Source: Dipylidium caninum
Taxonomy: Eukaryota; Platyhelminthes; Cestoda; Cyclophyllidea; Dipylidiidae
Length of the DNA: 64,000 bases
Assembly: GCA_017562135.1 (NCBI GenBank)
Contig: QEYB01001522.1
Span: forward strand, 372,001-436,000
Reading direction: 5' to 3'
A program made the translations under genes and the position numbers. Positions 48,813 through 61,600 of the stretch are shown in pieces; within the stretch, counting starts at the first letter, position 1; every line of letters starts with the position of its first letter. The notes beneath the pieces are model-generated. The model searched no databases and had not been told where the DNA came from. It was given only the letters and a program-made list of their open reading frames with translations.

Positions 48813-50000
48813 GGGTGGCGCCGAAATCCGCCTCATCACCGCATGCATCATAGGCACTCGTTAAGGCCGTGGCAGCGTACGCCTGTGAATCATCGCCACT
48901 CCAACCAGACCAGCTGTGTTTACCGAACAGCAGCTTCATCCAACATGCGATGGATATGTGCCACAATCATTTGCTTGCGTTTACTCCACAATGGCTCCAT
49001 CAACGTCCGGGCTTTGAGGAGAGAATGCCCCGACAGAATGACGGGGGACGCCAGACTGCGGGCGGGGTGAGGTGAGGTGGGGTGAGATGAGAAGAGATGA
49101 GAGGAGATGAGAGGAGATGAGATGAGATGAGATGAGATGAGGTGAGGTGAGGTGTGTAATCAGTGGTAGGGTCGTGAAGGGGTGAGATCTGCGAGTGGGT
49201 TGCGCCCCACTGCTCCGACCACACGAACGCCCTGTGGAATGTGAAATGATTGTCGCAGTTTTGGTTGCCTTCGAGGGTGCCGTCATCCGGACATCACATC
49301 GTGTGAGGCCGACTCACCTCAGTAGCAAATGACGTGGGTGCTGGCACCGATGTCAGAGTGAGGCAGCAATCCCACTACAGTCGACAATTTAGTCGGAATG
49401 GGGCTCACGTGCGTCAACGTCTTGGGTGAGGACGCTCGTGGTTCCCACTTCACTAAGGTGTTTCTGGCCTACAATGCCAGTTGTCGCATACTGCGACAGC
49501 AGACTGACAACGCGCCTCACCTGCTCCGACGGTCTGGGTGACTTGCATTCAGCATACCCGGAGCACGAAGACACCGGAGAGACGAGTACTTCTATGGTGG
49601 AGCGGAAGGGGAAGCGTTAGTTCTGTTCAAGACTACGGTGTTGATGGCGTTTCGACAGCGGCTAGAACGAGGGAGCGGGAGGGCAACAACGGCGGGTGCG
49701 AGTGATCGCGACACGCGTACGGTGTGTGGCGAGGGGGCGGGTGGTCGGGTAGTCGGGGGCGTTGGTAAATATTGCCGTATTTTATGCTTAGTGCAGATAG
49801 ACGGCAGCCGTGTTTATGGGCTTTGGAATCGTTCTCCTCCCACGCACAAAAAACGCCACGTCGAGAACTGCTGAAGGTTCTCGGCGGCTTCCATATGCCT
49901 CCGTGTTTTCGCGTTCAGGCGAGGTGAGATGCGCGGAGGGTGAGTTCGGTCGGGCCCCATTGGCATCCGGACAGGATCGTGTCGGCATGGCTGCTGGGGC
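48813..50000 (-). repeat. Right arm of the large inverted repeat (about 1.19 kb)
   Basis: This is the reverse complement of 46200-47393. It starts with gggtggcgcc and ends with ctgctggggc at 50000, after which the flanks no longer match. Arm length (1188 bp) is within a few bases of the left arm (1194 bp), so pairing would run almost end to end. Confidence 0.88.
49065..49155 (-). repeat. GATGA/GGTGA pentanucleotide tract in the right arm
   Basis: This is the complementary copy of the tract at 47051-47140, with gatga, ggtga and gagga units. Confidence 0.9.
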
Positions 50001-52679
50001 GGGGTTGCGAGGTTGCGTTGTCTGGCGGCTCTTCTGCTTATAGTTTCCTTAATGACTGGTGTTTGGAAGCGGATGTGTGTTCCGCTGGCGTTTTAGACAC
50101 AACCAAAATTGGATTCCGTTTAATTATTTACATTGCATTAATATCTTTTTGAACGCACGCAAATCTCTTGGTGAAAACGCCGAGAAAGTCTTCCCCTAAT
50201 AAACCTCCAGCGGTTGTTTTTTTTTACATCTGCAATCTGAGACCTTTGAAAATCAATTCGTCAGAATATAGTACTCCGCAGGGCAGATTCCATAAATTTG
50301 AATTGTACTTCTGTGTCTTTTCCTTGTCATTGGCCCTTTCTAACTCCGATTTTGCTGCATTTCAATTTAATCGTCTTCGCGTCTCGGGATTTACCGATGC
50401 TCAAATTCTGGAAATGTTATTTCCTCTAAGAGTTTCAATCGGCAATCTTGTCTTACATACGTGTAATTCTGCATGCCAGCTGGACCGATTGCTTTCGTCC
50501 ACTTTACTCTTCTTCTTTCCTGCTTCGATCCGAAACCCATGGCCCTTTTTTCCCAATGCGGCGCAATGTCCTCTGCCTTCATGGAAGCACCTAGAGTCGG
50601 ACGTAATTTACAAACTTTGCCAACGAGTGTGCCGCTCTACTTCCTTCCGTATTGTGACACACACTAGGTTTTCCTCATAGCTGATGCCATAGACTCAGTG
50701 AAAAATGATGGCATGATGGCATTTTCGGGACTTATTGCGCGATCATGCGCTGTGTGGCCGTAATCGGTACTGCCACTTAGCCATGGATTACTGCCGAAGG
50801 CGTCCCACTTGAAAGATACATCTCGTAGAAAGAATTGTTGTCATCGACCAAGACAACTTTCTCTAAATCTCAAAGGGAGACACCAGGAGGAGGAACTTCC
50901 CATACCTGCTCAGTGGTCGGAGAGACGCCACTCTGATGACCTGATTGTATAGAAGCGGAAGCAAATTGATCTGAGGTGGAATGTAGAGCTAGGGGCAGCA
51001 GTGACACCGAATCTTTCCCTGTTTGGGGCAGACCCACGGTCTCTCATACAGTAGGAGAGGGAAGAAAGGGACGGTGGAGAGTTGCCGGCTATCTTGCAGT
51101 GATTTTGCACTTATCCTAACCTGTGGTAATGCGGATCCGGTAGAGCTCTGCACACAAAGAGGTGGAGCCAAACAGAATTGCCTCTATTACGGAACCATTT
51201 CCACCCGACAGGTGTTTTCGGCCCCTGTCGTCTCCACTCACCCCTTGGAGGCGGGGCTGTACGCATCGGTATGCTCCAGTGGAACATTTAGAATGTTTCG
51301 GCATTTCACTATATCATTGGGCAAAATCACACGGCTTGATAACTAGCGTGTGAGGAAGCGAAAATTCTCTACGGTTTTGGGAAAAAGGTTGGTTTTTACC
51401 GACGTGGAATTTTTTGGGGTGAAAGGAAGCGTGAGTGGGTGCTTTTCGCATGAAAATGACTGTTACAGATCATCCACGCTTAATCAGCCTGACATTAAAT
51501 GTGTCGCGTTGATTGGCTGAAACTCCGGCTTCTATGGTCTGGTTACTTTAATTGAGCCGGATTTTTTAAACGATTCGTCTGAATTCAAACATGACAGGTT
51601 TTTCTCCATGAGAACCTGGTGACTATCTAAACGTCGATTAACCACGAATGGTCAGGGAGTCGGAAATACGAAAATTTCATCGAAATTGTTTGCATGGGTG
51701 TGCCTGTTATTAGCTAATCAAATCCTTCACCTATTCCTTCCCAATTTGTCCCTGGAACAGTTTACGACCATTAAGACTCACATTTATCGCTGGTAGTGCT
51801 AAAGGTAAAGGGATTTGCTTTGGCCCTTGTAAGACTAAATTTCCCAAGATAACCTTAAGTGATTAACACAAGCGTAGAAGGAAGTGGGAGTTTGGTAGGT
51901 TGCGTTCTTTTCAGTTTATTGCCGAACGCATCTGTTGAATCAGAAATGTCTTGCAAACTGGCCTTTAAGGAAGCCTTGTATGAACGATTGTGGTGCCAAA
52001 AATAGGTACAGGGCGACGGCTCAAGAAGTGCGCGACTGATTAAAGACGTATAAATTTAGTCAAGGAGCACAATGAGTTTAACACATGACGAAGCGTGTTC
52101 GCAAAGATTCCCTACCTTTAGTCGCTAGCGGTGTATCCTCGTTTATGTGGTCTCTGTTCATACGGCGGAGGCCGATCCCACTTCTTAACACATTTCCTTA
52201 CCTAAGCAACTGGATGTTAGGTAAATATTAAGCTTATAAACATATGCGGTGGGAGGAAAGCACTGATGTTGTATCGAAAATCTGTAGTAAATCTTAGCTG
52301 TATGAAATATCAGTTTGGTAGTTTTGATAGTTCACCGAGAAGAGGCTATGCCAGGCGACTATGCTGAAATTACGCCAAGGTCCATATAAATGCTTAGCAA
52401 AGTGCCTCCCAAACGGGGACCGTGGGGGTCTCCGCCTAGAGTGGCCACCTTCAGCCAATGAAAACTCGCCTCGCCACTGAGTGGACAGCGCGCGGCCAAT
52501 GTCCTTATCGCTTGACGTGACCTTAGTCATTTAGGCCGACATTGGTCGGGTGGTGTCGGAAGGTGGCAGGCCAATACAGAGAAGCGAACTCCCATACCGG
52601 TGGGACAGAGAAATGTTTGGAATCGCGTTGTCGGATTTTACATAGGCAGCGATTAGATTTAATGGAATAACTCGAGAGC
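50001..52679. other. No gene seen; upstream of the KCNQ-type gene
   Basis: The ORF at 50168-50680 (+, 170 codons) starts right after the inverted repeat but has no motif I recognise and no convincing splice context. The remaining ORFs are short and overlap on both strands. The KCNQ-type promoter should lie at the right end if 52680 is the true first coding exon. Confidence 0.35.
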
Positions 52680-55600
52680 ATGCTGTTAGACACTTTGGCA
52701 ACCGAGTCGGAAGAGTATCCCAGTGTCGTTCGGCGGACCTCACTACATGGGAAGTCACTGGAAATAATGCTCAGTCGAAAGGAATCTTTTTACCGCAAAC
52801 ATCAGACTATCACCTACAATTTCCTTGAACGACCCAAAACAAAGAGAGCATTGATATACCATTCAGTCGTGTGAGTCACGGTTGACATTATGACAGTTAA
52901 GTTGACTTTTTCCGGTTTTTATTTGCCTCAACAAACATAAGTTATGTGTAGAAAGTAAGCATTTAAGAAAGCAAGCGAAGTTCGGGCTTTGGGCTTTACT
53001 TAAACGGTAAACGGCCCTGACTGTTTAAATACAATGGCCCTCTTTGGTCCCAAAAATACTGAGCCGCGAGTGTCACCTAGATATTTGGATAAAGCCAGGA
53101 TGCGAACCTTCATGGTTCATGCATGATGCAGGTAAGTAAAATTCCTAGCATAAGAGAGGACGTGTAAACCACCCTCAAAGCACTTTCCCGTTGGGCAATT
53201 AGCTCAAATTCTCCGCGAATATATGACACTGTTGCACAAAACGAATTGTCTGCTTGCCTCGGAAACGTCAGTTCATTTAGGTAATTGCAAATGCCTGCTT
53301 GTTTTCTGCAGTGAAGAAAGCATGGACTGCCAATTTTCGCTAAATAAGTTTTTCCTCGGGCCAAAATTAGACGTTTTCTTAAAATTCCCTCTTTGGAGAG
53401 GTTTTAGAAAGGCTAGGTCTCGTGTCCACGTCCCAGCCGTCGTCCACTTCATCCTCGGATCCTCATTTGTGTGAAACACACTCGAGTGTACAACTAATTA
53501 CTAATTTACCATTTTAAAGGGCAACCAGTCTTCATATGCTCCCCTCCTGAATGCATAATAAGTCGGCCGTTTGAAATAAAATGCTGCAGATATCATTTGC
53601 CTTTCACTTTACAGATTCGCATCTGTACTCGCCTGTCTTATAACGAGCGTTCTCTCGACCATCCAGGAGTTTACACTGTCCGCATCAAGGGCCTTAATAT
53701 ATATGGTGAGTGTGTTCTACTGTTAATCTGTACGTTGGCTGGAAATGCATCTCCCCTTGTCTCCTCACGGGAACAGTTGTGTTTCGGTGGACATACAGTC
53801 TTGACGAAAAGAAGTTGTGCTTGCGCGATGCTTCGATCAGTGAAAATCATCCAGGCTTAGAGTTCCCCCCCCAAAATTTCTTGGCCTCTCTCGACAGGCG
53901 CAGATCAATTCGTCTCCTCCTTGGCCTCGCGAATATACCATGCATCTGATAAGCGCAAATAACGCAAAACCCAGACACGCCCAAAAAGTGCTTTTGTTAC
54001 GAGGAGCGACACCTTACACTTTCTCCATCCGCTGAGATTTTACGTCCTTTCTCTCCTCTCCAAATCCCTGTACGTCGGCGGCAGTGGATAGGCTCATTAT
54101 CCACACCCTTCGGCCATAGCGCAGTTTCAAATGACAAAACCTCAGAAAGGCACCATTTTCTCTGCCAGGAATGATGTTATTCGAGGTAAAATATTCATTC
54201 ATGGCAACAGTTTAAAGAGTGGTCATGCGTCGTGCTCCAAGTTCACCAAACAGGATGGGCTGTCTGGCGGCGTGACCGCTCGTCGCCCGGCCCCCGTTCA
54301 TTCCGTCGGTCCGCAGCCGCCCCCCGCCCATCATGCCAATGACACTTGTTGCCCCACACACGCCTTGACGGCTGTTTGGCCTTCATAGTAGTCGGCAGTG
54401 TGTTTGCGGGCCATGCCCCTATTTAAGCGTCGGAATCAGGCCAACAGCTCACAATTTGTTGATGAGAGGGGGGCAGCGCAAAAACCCTACCTTATGCAAC
54501 TAATATATCACGAAGAAATTCGGTGCAATATTTTCTTGGCTGCGCACGAATGTACTTTAGAGATGCACTGTTTCGCTCGGTATGTCTACGCAATTGCGTA
54601 TTCGAGCGTCCACACTTTTGAAACCCCGACCCATGCCAACAAGCATGCGAATCAAACCGCCCACCTCCTAGTTCACCCTTTCCCCGTCTTCGACGGCCCT
54701 TTCGAATTAGACACTTGGTTGCAGCATTTAAAAGTGACTTGGGTTTTCACAAGGGTAATGGTTCTTAATGAAGAAAAGAGGTAATAGTTAGGACAAGAAA
54801 GGGGCGTTGCTCAATTACGTCGTGTACGTAGAATTAAACGAGGGAAGCGCCAATGGCAGTAGGCGCTGGAGAAGTGCAGTTGACAAACTTAGACGGTTAT
54901 GAATTGCTATAAAAAGGTCTTTGAGCTCTAGTATATCGCAACCGAAGATCTCTTCCAATTGCAGAGGAATGGCGCCAAAGCTTTCAGACACTTCCTTACC
55001 CTTTGGCACGTTTTAAGGGCAAACTTTATATAGCCGGGGACGCTTTCTCCCAAAACCCTGTGCCAACGAGAAGGAGATTTTTGGTCGTCATTTGTGGCAC
55101 CTCTCATTCCATCGCATTAACCTGACCGCGGTGGTCCTCAAGTTAGCTATTCTCCCACGACACCGGCATGTGTTGCGGTTTGCGCCTCGCACAAGCACAT
55201 CCGCTCCTCCGTAAAGTAACGCTATCAACAAAACCAACTAAGCAGGAGCACTCGAACTAAACGTTGTGAAGCCCGTTGGGTCGCCTGGCGTTGGAGGTGT
55301 CGAGGGTGAAGGGCGGACGTGAGCCTTTTTGTTTGAATCTTTCGTCTTACATACCTCCTAAAGAACAGCCGTTTTCTGCTGTGGAGGATCTCTGATGATT
55401 ACTGAAAGCATACTTGTTTGTATATCCTAAAAATACACATTCGAGCTGCGGGAAGGGAACTATAAAGTCTGTTTCCCATGAACCTGTGCCGATGAATAAG
55501 TTTGCTCCAGAACACGTGAGATTCCTTGTGGGGACTTTGTAACCATAGCTTATTTCGGTCGCGCCGCCGCCTCCGCACTCATTAGGAGTGCACAATATTT

Positions 55601-58600
55601 CATAATTTATAGTATTTATCCTCTAATCGTACTGTTCCCCGCTGAAACCCTGGCGAAAGTGGTACCTTCGTTATTATAAAAACGGGGTTTTCTTACGTTA
55701 ATCGACACAACTCCTGAAAATTCGGCCAGGCTTCTCGCCTCAAATGTGTAATGGTGCGAAGCCCGTCCACGCTGGCGACCGCACATTGACGCGACAGGGC
55801 CGCCTCCTTCTGTCCGTCTCTCACCTGCATGTGTCAAAAGACGTCCTGTCGGGAACTCAGCAATGTGGAAGGCGATTTTCTGCGTCCTGTGGTCGCAGTC
55901 CTGTTCACTTCGGCATGTGGACTTCGACAGGCTGTGAACGGTCGTCCTTCAAGGCAAAGCGGTTGGCGGCATCGCGGTGGTAGGCATAGTGCACACGCGA
56001 TTCAGATGGGGACGTTAATGCTGCCTGCGAGTGGTGGGAGGAATCCGTGAAGCCGCAGTTACTACCGACATTTAGCGGTGGTTCCACACTTGATTCGCTT
56101 AGTTTACTGGCCCGCCTAAATAACCCACTTGGAGGGGCATTAGCCTAAGTGACGGGGACTCGAAAAGAAAGTTAAAAGTACTTGAAACCTATGCGCCAAA
56201 ACTCGTAGTTACGGGGAAGAGAAGGCCTTTATCTGCCCTCTCGCAGCTCATGAGCGTCAAATTATTTGGCGATAAGGTTAAGGAGACTGAGATGCCTAGT
56301 TTTAGAGGTAGCAGCGGTTCTCAAGTGTTCATCGTACAAAAAAGGGCCAAACACTTCAACTAGCTCTTGCGCGGGGGTTTAATTAAGGCATTATACTGCT
56401 CAAGCGAGGAAAAACCACGAAATCACAGCTCATTCTCATTCACAGTAGTTCCTTCTCCTTACACAATTTGACCTGTAAGCCACTTACTGCGTCAGACGGA
56501 GAAGCCCGCCGTCTCCGCTTTCGTGTCGAGCAGCTTACTCCCTTGTCGCTGTTTCCAGACACCGAGGAGCCTCGAGTTGCAAACACCGCTGCCGGCCGAG
56601 GAAACGCGCGGCCCGCTGCGGAGGGTGCGCGTCAGTGGGCAACTCGACCGACCCGTGCCTCCGCTGCGGAGTGCAGGTGAATGCCATGCAGCTGCGGCTC
56701 GCTTACGGGGCAGCCACATGAATCACATCCTCGCAAAAATGCTCCTCAGGGGGATTTATCTCATTCATATTTCAGTTTTTTATTTTGATTTGCCTGAAAT
56801 ATTGCGCACTGGATAGTTCATTTCGAGAGTAGTCGCTGGGCCTCATTACAGCCGCTGTCAATTCGATGAGGCTCACCTAACCGCCAGCGTTTAAAGCAGC
56901 CTAAAGGAGAGGAATGCTCCTTTTTAGCCAGGAGGCCTACTTCCTGCTTTGGTTCTTGGATGACGGCGCGGAGTGCTGCCATCCCCCTGCGCCAAGAGCG
57001 CCACAGCCCGCTGTTAATCGCAGCAGCGTGAAAGTTAAGGTGACACCCTAACTCGCATGACCGGTGGTTTCTTTCCGACTTGATTTTCCCCTTTTACGAG
57101 GGCTGCTCTAATTAGAACTGCGAGGGTATAGTGAGCGTTCACTTTGAATTAAAGTCCCTTTAAAGTGACGAGTGAATAATGCAAGATGAAGACGACACGC
57201 TGGCTAACCACTAAAACAAAAGGCGAGTTGGATGAGCGAGAGAAAAAGTGAATCGTTCTTAGCTCAAAGCCACTCTTTACGGAAATCAGATAGACTCTCT
57301 AGTAGAGATTTTGGTGTCTGTTGGTTTGGTTGACTGGACCTCAGTGCACCGTCCTACCAACCAATTCGGATGCAGCACAGGTAGTTTCATCGCAGGCAGC
57401 CGCGTTCATTGCTTGCACTTTCCCACTGACGATTTATCATCCCCGGTGAATAACTATTTTCGCTTATGTGGACAAGCATTTCAGGTGACATGCGCATCCG
57501 GCAGGCCGTGGAAAATATGAAAATAGAGTTATCTTCAAGTCCGCCTCCACCTCGTCAGCATCGCCCCATCACTTTTCCCTAATTCCGAAGCACGTCCCCG
57601 TTTATAGTCAAAGTGGGCTTTCGTGGTGTACTTGTTTGGGGGTAAGGGTGAACGGGAACACTGCGTCAGCAGGGTGTCCGTCTCAGGAGTCGCCGTGCCA
57701 CTCACGAATGTCCTCCCTTCTCCCATTAGGAGTTGGTGCTGCTCTTCTGGTTCTTCATCGAATACATTGTGCGCATGTGGAGCGCGGGTTGCAGACCCAG
57801 GTATCAAACGTGGAGAGGGCGCCTCCGCTTCGCCCGACGCCCTTTCTGCATTGTGGGTAAGACTCTCCCTCCGCAGCCTCCTTCATGCATCCTGCCGATT
57901 TCTGTTAAATCACTTGTGAGTGAATTTCATGGATTTCGATAGAAACGAATTCACCCTTTAGACCTCTAGAAAATTCTATCCAAAAGGACCTCCATTTCGT
58001 GGGTAAATTAGGCGGTGAAAGTGGCTATAAAAGTAGTTTGTTCTCTTGCGTTGTTTCCCAACCGTCGAGAGGGATGTTGAACAGCACAGACCATTTCGGG
58101 GAAGGGGTAGGGGACGTGGGTTACTGCGTCGACTTCAAGCGGCGTTGTATGACATTAATTCGATGGCTGAGGTAGAACGTGACCAAAATCCCCGTAGGTA
58201 CACAACCGCCATAGCGTCAAAATCTTAATAATATTAATAATGTACGTTTTTGGCTAGGAAAGACACATATTTTGTTGAGAAACCACGGTTATAACTGATC
58301 ACAGCCTCATGAATTAATTGGGTGCATTCACTTTTTTTCGTGGTCACTGGATGGAGGTCCACATTGTTTCTTCACAGCAAGCAGATATTTTGCGGAAAGA
58401 AACAGGAAAGGGGTGTTCACGTCTTACTAAGTCATAGACATTTGGTTCTAGCGACTATAATTATTCAATGAAATAGGTCACTCGTCAGATATGCCACATA
58501 AAAGTGCCTCGGTGGGCATGTCGCCTCACTACGTAGTGGGAAATCGGCTCACTAGTCTGAAATAGTGCATCTGCGGGATGATAAGAAGGTTTGTGGCGTG

Positions 58601-61600
58601 CACCACCTCCCCTGAGGGGGGGGGGCCACATCGCGGGCCAGTCCGTACTCCTCTCGTAACGTCCTTTGCCCCGAGAGAGCCCTTCGTCCCACTCAGGCAT
58701 TCTCTCGCCCAACTGATATCAAGTGCAAGCTGCCCTATGAGGTATTAATTCGGTTGGGTATTAAAGTGGAGCATTAAAGCAATAAAAAAGACATAATGTT
58801 TGGGCGTAGGTGGACAAGGTATTTACGAACCTCTAAGGTCAGAAGTCGAGTGTGCGTGTGTGTGTGTGTGTGTGTGTGCCCATGGTCAGGGAGGAGCCCA
58901 CAAAAAGTAGCTTGACAGGGCGTCAAGTGTAATGCAGTTCTCCATATCGCACATCTACGGGTTTATGTTAAAGGAAAATTTTTGACACATCTTTAACCGC
59001 ATGTCAAAAGCATGAGGCTTATTCACATGAGACATCATTTTTTGTTTAAGTCCACTTCCTGTGGCTATGCTTTTTGGTCTGGACAGCCCTTGTCAGTCAC
59101 TTGTTGAAAGGCATTCGGCAACGGGAACTGCGAAATAAGCCATAGACGACTGGTAGACTAAGAGCAACATGATTTTAGGGGTAATATGAGAACACCTGTT
59201 TTCGCATTGCACAGACAGCGTCTTGATCATGGCCAGTGTCATTGTCCTCTCCAGCGACAACACGGGCAACGTGTACGCAGCGAGCGCTTTGCGAGGTCTA
59301 CGATTCTTTCAAATTCTCCGAATGATTCGCGTCGACCGAAGAGCAGGATCGTTCAAACTCCTGGCCTCAGTTGTATGGGCTCACCGTCAGGTAGTTCTAA
59401 GACCTCATCGCATTTTCTTTCGGCAAGCTTGGTTTGCCGACTGAGTGAAAAAAGACCGTCGGCCTACACAAGGGCGACTCCTTCCCTCTGTTAGTAATGC
59501 ATTGGTAGGAGATGGGAGGAAGTGCGTTTTGGCGATAGATCCGAAGCAATAGAAGCAACACTCTTGTCGGCTTATGTGTGCCGACTCCCCACTTGCCCAT
59601 GGGGACATCGTCCCATCTTTCGACGAGAACAGATCGCTGAAGGGTACCAAATTCGGAATAGTCAGTTCTCGCCCATATCCCCTCGAAAATGTGATCCTGG
59701 TTCGACTTGATGTAATTATTCGACTGAGAAGTCCAGCTACATTGACCAAACATGTTTTTCAGGTAACGTTCGTAGGCCTACGCCTCAGCTGCATTACCAG
59801 CATCAGGCAACTTGAATAAGGGCAGGTAAATAATTGTTATCATGGAACATAATTTTGCCAAGACCTTGTTACGTACTACCGCTTCGGGTCTTTTGCATTC
59901 TCCCCCTCCACCCTTCGTCCCCTCGCCTCACGTATCTACCCGCGAGGGCGCACAATGACACCGTCGGCAACATAGACAACCCCCGAACTGCAGGGTCGCC
60001 ACTCCGAAAGGCTCAGAGTTCGTTTACGTGACTGCTCCCTCGATATGGGCGGAGTGTGTTCCCACCATCCGCTTTGTGGGCAAGCGCGTGCTGACAGTCC
60101 CACCTTCCTCGGCTTCTCCTTGTACCCGCATCGTCTCAAAATTGCCTCCCCTCATGCTGTTATTGCCTTCAGGAACTCTTCACAACCATGTACATTGGCT
60201 TCCTGGCACTCATTTTTGGTTCGTTTCTCATCTACTTGGTGGAGAAAAAGGAAAACAAGAAAATCCAGAGCTTTGCAGACGCTCTCTGGTGGGGCATTGT
60301 GAGTTCCATGCTTAACGCCTTAGTTTGTGACACCTTCACATGCTCTACTAATGGTCTTTGCCCGCTTTTCGAAAATCATTTTTTGTTTCATTTAAAATCT
60401 TCGCATGGAAGACGAGCATAAAACGCGGGTTTTTTGCTATCCTAATATGAATTTAACTCTACTCTGCTCTGCCACTCGTATCTTATAACTCTCCAATGTT
60501 AATTCAGCGTTTAGTTTAGAGTTAAATTAATTACAATTTAGCCTCCAATTAAGCTTTCTTTTCTCTAACAATAACGCGACCGTGTAGGGTTGGGTGGAAG
60601 TGGGGAGGTCTTCCTTGATAGCATGAGGTTTCCGTGAAGAGGCATTCAAATTTTCGGTCGGTTGTGTCGACCGCCATCAGGAGGTTTGACCATGTCGTAT
60701 CCTTCGGATAATCCGAAAATCCGATTAGAGTGAGCTCCGAGCAAGTTCTTATTGCCAAAGGGAGTTCTTTTATTTAATTACAGAGAGGGACGCATTGAAT
60801 AATTATATTCCTCCTTTTTGCCGCTTCAGATAACACTCTGTACAGTCGGTTACGGAGATACCGTACCGAAAACTTGGATAGGCAAAATAATTGCGGCTTT
60901 TTGTGCCATTGCGGGCATATCCTTCTTCGCACTCCCTGCGGTAAGTCATCAACGTCCTGGCCTGCTCCTCGCAGACCACCATTTCACTCAAAATCATTGG
61001 TCCCCCGCACTCTTTATCCACACTACGTGGGATCAGGGGAACTGCGTGTTGATCAAATAGAATGGCTCTCAGAGTCCTGACCCCACCGGCTCAGAGGCCC
61101 CGCCTGACACGCATAACTAACAAGTAGCTCGGCCACTTTTGCCCGGGTTCCGAAAGTACAGACTAAATGCTGTGTCAATTCCTGGTCTTTTTTTATTGCG
61201 ACGTATAAGCCATGTTATTTAGACAGTTTCGCATTGTTGTGTGCTTAAAGAGGAGTGATTTGGTAAGGCGCTGTATTTGCCAATCCCCAGGGCATATTGG
61301 GGAGCGGATTCGCCCTCAAGGTGCAGCAGCAACAGCGCCAGAAGCACCTCATCCGACGGCGCGTGCCAGCCGCCACCCTCATCCAGTGCATGTGGCGCTG
61401 CTACGCCGCCGACGAGCAATCCACCTCCGTCGCCACCTGGAACATCTACAGGCCTCGAAACATCGTCGAGCCCATGTAATTCCACCACTTTGGAGTGTTT
61501 ATTGCGCTTGCGACCCCTAAGTATGCATTGGCGTGTCATTAGAATAAGGCAGTTGAGATTGCGGCTTCAGAAGGGCAGAATTTCGGTGCTTTCCCTCACT

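Noticed and set aside
50168..50680. 170-codon ORF right of the inverted repeat
   Set aside because: No family motif, no supporting splice context and unusual composition; kept only as a note in the gap entry.
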